64,000 nucleotides of DNA from an uncultured Bacteroidales bacterium (GTDB lineage Bacteria > Bacteroidota > Bacteroidia > Bacteroidales > FEN-979): the NCBI GenBank assembly GCA_903903985.1, contig CAIVAT010000057.1, positions 186,001-250,000 of the forward strand, in the 5' to 3' direction. Below are positions 59,801-64,000 of this stretch, one piece after another (within the stretch, counting starts at the first letter, position 1; the number at the start of each line of letters is the position of its first letter). The notes below the pieces were generated by a model. It saw only the letters and a program-made list of their open reading frames with translations. It searched no databases and was not told the DNA's origin. Both the position numbers and the translations under genes were made by a program.

Positions 59801-61072
59801 GGTTGCGGAGCGGGAAGCAATGGCATCCTCACTGCGAGTGCCACAGGTGGGGTGGCACCGTATCTTTTTATCTGGAACAATGGCTTCATCGGTCAATCAC
59901 TCACGGCCCCTGCCGGAAATTACACGGTTTCGGTTTATGACAATACCGGGCTTTCCGTTGTCGAAGATGCCATCATCTCTGTAAATCCGCTGCCTGTGCC
60001 GACAATTTCCGGATCTGATGCTTCCTGTGTTAATTCAGCCGGCAATGTCTATACAACGCAGGAAGGAATGACAAGTTATAGCTGGATTGTTTCTGCCGGA
60101 GGCACCATCACCGCTGGTGGTACATCATCAGATAATAGTATAACGGTGACCTGGAATATAGCCGGACAACAAACAGTAAGTGTCTCCTATACAAATGCCA
60201 ATGGGTGTTCTGCGGCCATAGCGACAGTCAAAACAGTTGCCGTCATCGCAAACCCTGTTCCTGCCGGGGTTATCTCTGGGCCCACGGAGGTTTGCGTGGG
60301 GACCCAGGGCGCAACCTATTCCGTCAGCCCCATCCAGAACGCGACAAATTATCACTGGAACGTGCCGCTTGGAGTTGCCATTACAGGAGGGTCAGGAACT
60401 AATTCAATCATTGTAAATTTCGCCAATTCAGCCTTCGTCGGTAATTTTTCGGTCTACGGAACGAACATCTGTTTCAGCGGGGACCGGTCGCCGAATCTGA
60501 AAGTAATTGCCAGGGCTTTGCTTACAGGCCAGGTGTCATTGAACAACCTTACCATTCCCGCCACACATCAGGAGTGCCTGGAGGCTCAAAGTATTACCAC
60601 GGCTGGTTCGGGAACAACATTCCTGATCGAGGGCGGGGGTGAGGTGACCCTGATCGCCGGTCAGTTTATCCTCTGCTTGCCTGGAACAGCTGTAAGGGAA
60701 ACCGGTTATTTCCATGCCCTGATCACAAATCAATGCATTCCGTGCAGTTCGATGAAGTTCCCGGTCTCTGATCCAAATCTGCTAAGTAGCGGCGAAACAG
60801 GTGAAGCAGGTGGAGATCTGGTGGATAGGTCATTCATAAAGATCTATCCCAACCCCACCCCCGGCAGTTTCAGCCTTGAATGGGAAGGTAAAACAGCTTT
60901 GGACAAAGTGCAGGTAGAGATATACAGTGCACAGGGAAAGAAGATATTAACCGAAAAACTGAGTGGGGAACACCGTCATATTTTTTCGCTTTCCGACCGG
61001 CCGGTGGGGGTTTATTTTATCCGGGTGATTTCGGGAACAGGGGTTGAAACCTTTAAAGTGATCAGGCAATAA
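53900..61072 (+). CDS. giant secreted T9SS multidomain adhesin-like protein (2390 aa)
   Basis: A 2390-residue protein. A signal peptide (residues 1-22, ending GYAQ) is followed by a Fibrobacter-major-paralogous (FISUMP-like) domain (about 70-250: CWITSNLGADHQA, GTGWRIPTSTEWTN), a LamG/concanavalin-like domain (about 298-510: GLVAYYPFNGNANDESGNG, SIDDIRIYNRALSVTEIQQLY), Ig-like repeats with CxVxxG pairs (about 250-300 and 555-640), a calcium-binding MopE-like segment (about 650-690: DSDGDGYGD ... TDCNDSNLNVYPGA), many CARDB-type repeats (about 830-1960: LIDESNESDNCASEN and similar), a SprB-type segment, PKD-like repeats (about 2030-2190) and a C-terminal T9SS sorting domain (IKIYPNPTPGSFSLEW to the end). 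It is likely a surface adhesin or gliding-related protein. It is bracketed by atpG-derived direct repeats. Confidence 0.9.
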   Translation: MGNKYYLLVLVLASVIIPAGYAQSPQNYSDNKGFNKGNFTDNPLWTCGSSISINHVAGAVAPVTKTVTYGTVTNIPGETSKCWITSNLGADHQATAVDDASEASAGWYWQFNLKQGYKHDGVTRTPNTTWISSISQNADWATSNDPCSLELGTGWRIPTSTEWTNVDATGNWNDWNVPWSSGLKLHAAGHLTNNGSGLLEGRGVYGHYWGGMQSGTTNGLFLNFYTGYCFMGNVSKAYGFSLRCLNPCTSYSEVGVSIGVSSNPVCPGDTVCFTATPLNGGSHPDYTWLVNGNNLKQGLVAYYPFNGNANDESGNGWNGTVNGPVLTQDRFGVPNSAYYFDGNSNKTITTQFPGILGSSPRTISFWQTSDINPGISMSYGSLSKDQLSVGTTFLLITTKINENQAFAGVDLRNGGISYIFNDNTTSWHHFSFIVPDMVQPETRNILIYRDGVLLTTVYSNWGNRPINTVAGVKFLIGQFVNSPNFKGSIDDIRIYNRALSVTEIQQLYREGNPDFCYVPSNGDVVSCVLASSEACVTNNPDTSNLIIMNAGSSMTTNVTITASANPVCQGTPVTFTATPTNGGSSPHYQWKINGSNVNGATNAIYTYIPVNNDAVTCVLTSSLSCVAGNPATSNAVSMAITPPNQYFADSDGDGYGDAAVYMFACAQPTGYVTDNTDCNDSNLNVYPGAQYFSYTGNAGFVSSVVSPPTGTSYTFFHFEADYYDRSNSLPAFTYPRLILDYEGNGVFTDPNDRTVLMTPGDLSDVTTNDGKRYVANVSGLSYGTTWKTWIVASDGARCTTSFGPYDSPDILRQPNIYIFANDITFSNPHPDPMTHITISAVIHNESDYPAQNFQVHLISQNDPGIAYPDVPVTYIPPHESAAVQWEITTPSAPAWCPMQVLIDYTNAILESNELDNSAVRPFLNGNYQLPGSIECTASVSPYVSYSSENNVLLLSGNAIYSGLAVPIPNPSAAGATVEFQVVETTATYSGYTNSCGNYYIYFPAPLPPGSYHIAGTITDYTVTGTFTAEFSVVSPHSPDLAISLNLSPITVEPDNPVSGSVTVTNIGNLAVTIPTELTFSQAGGSPVLGSITTPPLGIGESYTSPIGPVSFFSDGIYPICATTDGTFLVNESNEGNNTACVSIHVETCCPPLLPDIIPISGPVSAGLDCINPSTVFTLYNAGNISTGPFTCEIIATPASGPAETFFNSVPNINARSYSSFSISYIYPVAGAYCFEVRCDIPVESHGIVDESNEENNVAVFCRTIDHCKPNLTLDYCGSLDVLPVNPQYPETASLVARVKNTGNTFAPAPIQVKFTYSTGEIFWGQSNAALLPGETVEITASAPLPPPAATLLTACADPLNLIDESNESDNCASENMCWEFQAVPFPYYCGDNFWSHSYHENQSITLSVGLNVQHLYHASPVRVKFEVSGPGISGTENLGYGTIQNVARNCYACPYAVVLPAAFTFPGCGTYTFTMTADPDNVYEECDEANNVLVVHVNSVCNPPPKPNLTLQYCHSLEVRPVNPQYPGSCELVAKILNNGNAPASSLIQVTFSYSTGSDYQGFYTGTINPGETVEIKTNAPLPEPATTLLTACVDPLNLIDESNESDNCASENMCLEFQPVPHCGTNFWEHSYMVGQSASLSIGLAVSHLYVANPVKVKFEVAGPGIPGTMNLGNGYLYNAASSCYSCPACVFLPAPFIFFEAGIYTFTITADPDDEFPECNENNNVFNTTVDVGSLLPDMRVLSQYINPSLLNPDPGENVSFLMTYDNNGAANTTDLMKLKVVADNSPFDYVYPVSGLPSGEHATVATPKFWSSNIPGTHIIRLIIDSDGQVTENNETNNEATRAIVVGTAANLYFKALNVSNATPDLGDNIFINALIGNNGSQNCNATVRFFYRNDMSDTISIGQTSISIPGHDSVSIAMPWIVADNSTTIFGRIVNASVPEFNNNDNEASIAIGRFNVTVASTPGCGAGSNGILTASATGGVAPYLFIWNNGFIGQSLTAPAGNYTVSVYDNTGLSVVEDAIISVNPLPVPTISGSDASCVNSAGNVYTTQEGMTSYSWIVSAGGTITAGGTSSDNSITVTWNIAGQQTVSVSYTNANGCSAAIATVKTVAVIANPVPAGVISGPTEVCVGTQGATYSVSPIQNATNYHWNVPLGVAITGGSGTNSIIVNFANSAFVGNFSVYGTNICFSGDRSPNLKVIARALLTGQVSLNNLTIPATHQECLEAQSITTAGSGTTFLIEGGGEVTLIAGQFILCLPGTAVRETGYFHALITNQCIPCSSMKFPVSDPNLLSSGETGEAGGDLVDRSFIKIYPNPTPGSFSLEWEGKTALDKVQVEIYSAQGKKILTEKLSGEHRHIFSLSDRPVGVYFIRVISGTGVETFKVIRQ
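57703..59105 (+). repeat. tandem duplication of a 238-residue CARDB-type module in the giant gene
   Basis: Two consecutive modules start at about 57703 (residue 1268, PNLTLDYCGSLDVLPVNPQY) and 58417 (residue 1506, PNLTLQYCHSLEVRPVNPQY), period about 714 bp. Both contain TLLTACxDPLNLIDESNE and a Cys-rich second half (NCYACP, SCYSCP). Confidence 0.85.
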
Positions 61073-61143
61073 GGCACGCCAGAACGCCATTACCATCGCC
61101 ATCCTCGAAATTGTTCCCGGGGCGGAGGCGCTGAAGGGATAGG
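61071..61143 (+). repeat. direct repeat copy B: duplicated atpG 3' end
   Basis: 73 bp matching 53449-53521 with three substitutions. Its first two bases are the last two of the TAA stop of the giant gene. It carries no start and cannot be translated as part of an atp subunit; it is a non-functional duplicate of the last 24 atpG codons, including an intact TAG. Confidence 0.97.
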
Positions 61144-61217
61144 TTCCCCGATCAGGGGGATATTTTTTCCGGTTGATTCTTGTTTCTTTTGCTTTTATCC
61201 ATGTATTTACTGATAAA

Positions 61218-62891
61218 ATGAAAAAGACGATCTGGTTGATTTTTCTTTCGCTCTGTTCGGGTGGTTTATTTTCTCAGGCCGCCTTTACTGAAAATCAGAA
61301 ATTGGAATCACTATGTAAGGTTTGGGGTTTCCTGAAATATTATCATCCGGTTGTTGGAGAAGGGAAAACAGACTGGGATCAGCAGCTCATTCAGTTTATT
61401 CCGGCAGTTATTTCAGCAAAGGACAAACAGGAATTAAGCAATTTGTACCTGCGTTGGATCGGCTCCCTGGGAAGCGTAAAGAGATGCAAAAAATGCCGGA
61501 AGACCGTTATCCCCGACAGTTTGAAAAGGAACCAGGACCTGAGATGGATGGAAGATCATTCTTTCTTCTCCGACAGCCTGATCGGGGTATTTGATTTTGT
61601 CCGTGAAAACAGGAGCCGGCATATCAACTACAATTCAAAACAGGATTATTTTCATTTCCCCGTTGCCTTTGAAAAAAATCAACCTTATCCGGGCATGGTA
61701 TACCCCGGGATGGAATACCGGCTGCTCAGCCTCTTCCGGTTCTGGAATGTGATCAACTATTATTTTCCGTACAAATATGCAATCGGAGAGGACTGGAACC
61801 TTGTTCTTTCTGAAATGCTTGACAAGTTTAAAGAGCCAAAGGATACGGTTGATTATCATCTGGCCCTGGCGGAACTCACTGCAAAAATCAACGACAGTCA
61901 TTCCGGGCTGACAACCAAATATGTTTTTCGGCATTTCGGATCTTACCGGGTTCCTTTTAAAATCAGGATCATCGATGAAAAAGCTGTTGTAACAGCCTTC
62001 TTTAATGATACATTGTCGAACGCAGACGACATGCGGTATGGGGATGCCATTCTCTCGGTAAACAACAAGCCGGTTTCTGAAATACTTTCCGAACGGGACA
62101 AATATATTTGTGCCTCCAATTCCTCATGTAAGCTTTACAGGCAATCCTGGTACCTGTTAAATGGGAAAACCGATACAGCCAGGATTACCTACGACAGGGA
62201 TGGGAAAAAGTATCAAAAGTGCATTCACAGGTATCTGTTTAAAGACCTGAATGTCCGGGCAAAAACCTATTCGGAGATCTCTTCGAAAGACACAAATGAA
62301 ATGACGGGGATCATGGAGGGTCACATCGGTTATATCAACATGGGCAAATTACCGCGGAACAGGGTACGCCAGGTAATGAAACAGATGATGACCACGAACG
62401 CAATCATATTTGACCTCCGGAATTATCCTGATGGAACTGCCTGGAAAATAGCTAAATACCTGAGCGGGAAAAGACAACCTTTTGCGCGTTATTCCTCACC
62501 GTTAAAAGGGAATCCCGGGATCTTTGAAGAGGTAATGAATTATGGCGGCACAAAGAACGCACATCCTTACAAAGGCAAAGTCGTCATCCTGGTCGATGAA
62601 AGAACGATCAGCCAGGCAGAATATTCCTGCATGATGATCCAGGGGGTAATTCCTGCGACCATTGTCGGAAGCCAGACTGCCGGTGCAGATGGAGACATTG
62701 CAACCTTTACCTTCCCGGGGGGATACCAAACCTGGTTCTCCGGGCATGGCATCTATTATCCCGATGGCAGGGAGACCCAGCGGATTGGGATCGTTCCGGA
62801 TATTGAAGTCACGCAGACATTGGATGGGATCAGGAAAGGGAAAGACGAGATATTGGACAGGGCAATAAAATTCATATCAACCGGGCAATAA
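61218..62891 (+). CDS. S41-family (C-terminal processing-type) peptidase, secreted
   Basis: A 557-residue protein with a signal peptide (residues 1-20, MKKTIWLIFLSLCSGGLFSQ). Residues about 25-230 form the N-terminal helical region (LCKVWGFLKYYHPVVGEGKTDWD, FRFWNVINYYFPYKY), residues about 240-330 a PDZ-like domain (YGDAILSVNNKPVSEILSER), and about 360-557 the S41 domain with GHIGYINMGKL, IIFDLRNYPDG, and the catalytic serine in ERTISQAEYSCMMIQ followed by GSQTAGADGD. It cleaves substrates near their C termini in the periplasm. Start at 61218 is chosen to open the signal peptide. Confidence 0.9.
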   Translation: MKKTIWLIFLSLCSGGLFSQAAFTENQKLESLCKVWGFLKYYHPVVGEGKTDWDQQLIQFIPAVISAKDKQELSNLYLRWIGSLGSVKRCKKCRKTVIPDSLKRNQDLRWMEDHSFFSDSLIGVFDFVRENRSRHINYNSKQDYFHFPVAFEKNQPYPGMVYPGMEYRLLSLFRFWNVINYYFPYKYAIGEDWNLVLSEMLDKFKEPKDTVDYHLALAELTAKINDSHSGLTTKYVFRHFGSYRVPFKIRIIDEKAVVTAFFNDTLSNADDMRYGDAILSVNNKPVSEILSERDKYICASNSSCKLYRQSWYLLNGKTDTARITYDRDGKKYQKCIHRYLFKDLNVRAKTYSEISSKDTNEMTGIMEGHIGYINMGKLPRNRVRQVMKQMMTTNAIIFDLRNYPDGTAWKIAKYLSGKRQPFARYSSPLKGNPGIFEEVMNYGGTKNAHPYKGKVVILVDERTISQAEYSCMMIQGVIPATIVGSQTAGADGDIATFTFPGGYQTWFSGHGIYYPDGRETQRIGIVPDIEVTQTLDGIRKGKDEILDRAIKFISTGQ

Positions 62892-62961
62892 CAAAATCAA
62901 AGAATTGAGCGCGGGTATCGGCTGATTTAAGCAGACAGATTTCCCCCTCGTGAAAAATTCA

Positions 62962-62969
62962 TAACTTTG
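62962..62969 (+). promoter_or_regulatory. -7 box (TAACTTTG) of the ferritin gene
   Basis: TAACTTTG fits the consensus, 22 bp before the ATG at 62992. No clear iron-regulator site was recognised. Confidence 0.6.
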
Positions 62970-62991
62970 TATTCAATCAAACAATACCAAT

Positions 62992-63531
62992 ATGATCTCC
63001 AAAAACGTAGAAAAAGCAATAAACGAGCAGATCAAGCGCGAAGAACATTCTTCCCGTATTTACCTGTCAATGGCCTCATGGGCCGAGCGGAACGGATTTC
63101 CGGGAGCCTCCAACTGGCTGTATGTTCAAACCGAAGAAGAGCGTATTCATATGCTCAAGCTGGTCCATTACCTCAACGACCGGGGCGGAACTGCCGTCAT
63201 TCCTGCCCTGGATGCCCCCGAAGCGAAATTCAAATCGCTGCCGGATGTGTTTCAGCAGGTGTTGATACACGAAGAATACATCTCGGCTTCGATCAATGAA
63301 CTCTATGCCACCTGCACCAAAGAGAAAGACTTTACGACAGCCAATTACCTCCAGTGGTACATCACCGAGCAGATCGAGGAAGAGAGCACCGTCCGCAACA
63401 TCCTCGACCAGATCAAACTGGCCGGCAGCGACAAGGGCGGCCAGTTCATGATGGATAAGGAATTTGCGGCCATGGCCATTGCCAAAAGGGCTGCCTTGGC
63501 CGCCAGCGGAGGCGCTAACGCAGTAACTTAG
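62992..63531 (+). CDS. ftnA: ferritin
   Basis: A 179-residue bacterial non-heme ferritin. The four-helix bundle shows KAINEQIKREEHSSRIYLSMASW with the first ferroxidase Glu, QTEEERIHMLKLVHYL (Glu and His ligands at about 50 and 53), IHEEYISASINELYATC and YLQWYITEQIEEESTVRNIL with the later Glu/Gln ligands. It stores iron as ferric mineral in the cytoplasm. Its last 17 bp overlap the 3' end of the convergent DUF3109 gene. Confidence 0.96.
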   Translation: MISKNVEKAINEQIKREEHSSRIYLSMASWAERNGFPGASNWLYVQTEEERIHMLKLVHYLNDRGGTAVIPALDAPEAKFKSLPDVFQQVLIHEEYISASINELYATCTKEKDFTTANYLQWYITEQIEEESTVRNILDQIKLAGSDKGGQFMMDKEFAAMAIAKRAALAASGGANAVT

Positions 63532-64000
63532 CAAGTTTATTATACCAGGTTCTCCCATATTTACGGATCAATGCCCCTTCCAGGAACTGGTAAAGGGGTA
63601 TTTTTTCATTGTAACCTTTGATCAGTGCTTTCTGACAAATGGGCCATTTGTGATAATTGAGCAGGTCATTCACGGGGGTTGTTTTGATCCGGATGGGGTA
63701 GAGGTGGCATGAAATCGGCTTGGCAAAAGGAATTTTGTTCTCCTGGAAGGCTTTTTCGATGGCACACCGGGCAATTCCATCCTCAAAATACACAAAAGCA
63801 CACTCCTTGCCATGGATCAGCGGGGTGACGAATTTTCCCTCCGCATCATAGTCAAATACACCAAGTGATGTTACTTCGGCGACTCCTTCAGGCACCATGA
63901 ATGGCTTGATCTCATCGATGTAATCATCGAGCATTGAAATCTCTTCTTCATCCAACGGGGCCCCGGCATCTCCTTCCACACAACAGGCACCTTTGCATTT
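63515..64000 (-). CDS. DUF3109 family Cys-rich protein (5' end cut by window edge)
   Basis: Minus-strand translation entering from the window edge: KCKGACCVEGDAGAPLDEEE with a clustered Cys motif (CxxxCC), then ECAFVYFEDGIARCAIEKAFQENK and KPISCHLYPIRI, together a likely metal-binding set. Length visible is 161 residues; members are about 190. The family is widespread in Bacteroidota and distantly related to Fe-S/zinc-binding YkgJ proteins; function unknown. The GTG at 63979 is internal, not the start. It overlaps ferritin by 17 bp. Confidence 0.88.
   Translation of the reverse strand, partial: KCKGACCVEGDAGAPLDEEEISMLDDYIDEIKPFMVPEGVAEVTSLGVFDYDAEGKFVTPLIHGKECAFVYFEDGIARCAIEKAFQENKIPFAKPISCHLYPIRIKTTPVNDLLNYHKWPICQKALIKGYNEKIPLYQFLEGALIRKYGRTWYNKLAKLLR

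Noticed and set aside
53900-61072. Prophage or conjugative element between the atpG repeats
   Set aside because: The interval contains one T9SS protein gene and no integrase, relaxase, capsid or replication gene.
61071-61143. Remnant of a second full atpG gene (tandem gene duplication with decay)
   Set aside because: Only the last 72 bp of the gene are present with sharp borders and 96 percent identity; no older upstream atpG remnant is visible in the giant gene's 3' end.

Overview
The window reads as a chromosomal segment of a member of the Bacteroidota, most like an anaerobic or facultative Bacteroidales-type organism. The supporting signs are Bacteroidota-type -7 promoter boxes (TAnnTTTG) upstream of several genes, two secreted proteins ending in type IX secretion (T9SS) sorting domains, a sodium-pumping methylmalonyl-CoA decarboxylase operon, DUF3857/transglutaminase proteins, an F-type ATPase cluster in the order atpB-E-F-H-A-G without atpD/atpC, and an IspG of the Bacteroidota/plant sequence type. 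No rRNA, CRISPR, prophage or integrase gene was found. One tRNA gene (Ala, GGC) is present.

Layout. 1-4.95 kb (minus strand): DUF255 thioredoxin-like protein (cut by the window edge), uridine kinase, and the methylmalonyl-CoA decarboxylase subunits with methylmalonyl-CoA epimerase, a succinate-to-propionate module. 5-12.8 kb: CYTH protein, tRNA-Ala, RNA 2',3'-cyclic phosphodiesterase, a small membrane protein, a 994-aa T9SS protein, an ECF sigma factor with a possible anti-sigma partner, LutB and RpiB. After a very AT-rich 466-bp gap come NadA, a MORN-repeat protein, an RluB-type pseudouridine synthase with a repetitive tail, a REC-PAS protein, a membrane TPR glycosyltransferase, two DUF3857 proteins, and DnaG (minus). 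25.7-33.4 kb: a rRNA-methyltransferase-like protein, a DUF559 gene framed by inverted repeats, HemW, a histidine kinase, an S9 peptidase and a mannose-1-phosphate guanylyltransferase. 33.5-43.2 kb: SprT-like protease, a tiny lipoprotein, MlaE/MlaF-type transporter, CvpA, GT9 glycosyltransferase, Pgk, omega-amidase, GT2, O-antigen ligase and a lipid kinase, so envelope and glycan functions dominate. 43.3-53.5 kb: IspG, TsaB, HlyD-type adaptor, TolC, and the ATP synthase genes. 53.5-64 kb: a 2390-aa T9SS adhesin-like protein, an S41 peptidase, ferritin, and a DUF3109 protein cut by the window edge.

The most unusual content is repetitive DNA. (1) A GC-rich palindromic element recurs at least five times: as 41-bp perfect inverted repeats around the DUF559 gene, as a four-unit in-frame insert in hemW, as two in-frame inserts in a GT9 gene, and once alone after the lipid kinase gene. 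(2) A second class consists of isolated arrays of 3-5 heptanucleotides (about 21-35 bp) with different heptamer sequences at each site. It lies in intergenic gaps and also inside hemW, ispG, tsaB and a methyltransferase gene, always without breaking the frame. (3) The last 72 bp of atpG plus one base are duplicated 7.6 kb downstream (70 of 73 bases identical), exactly bracketing the giant adhesin-like gene. Together these suggest a genome in which small repeats are actively spread and tolerated inside housekeeping genes, and a cargo gene acquired at the 3' end of atpG.
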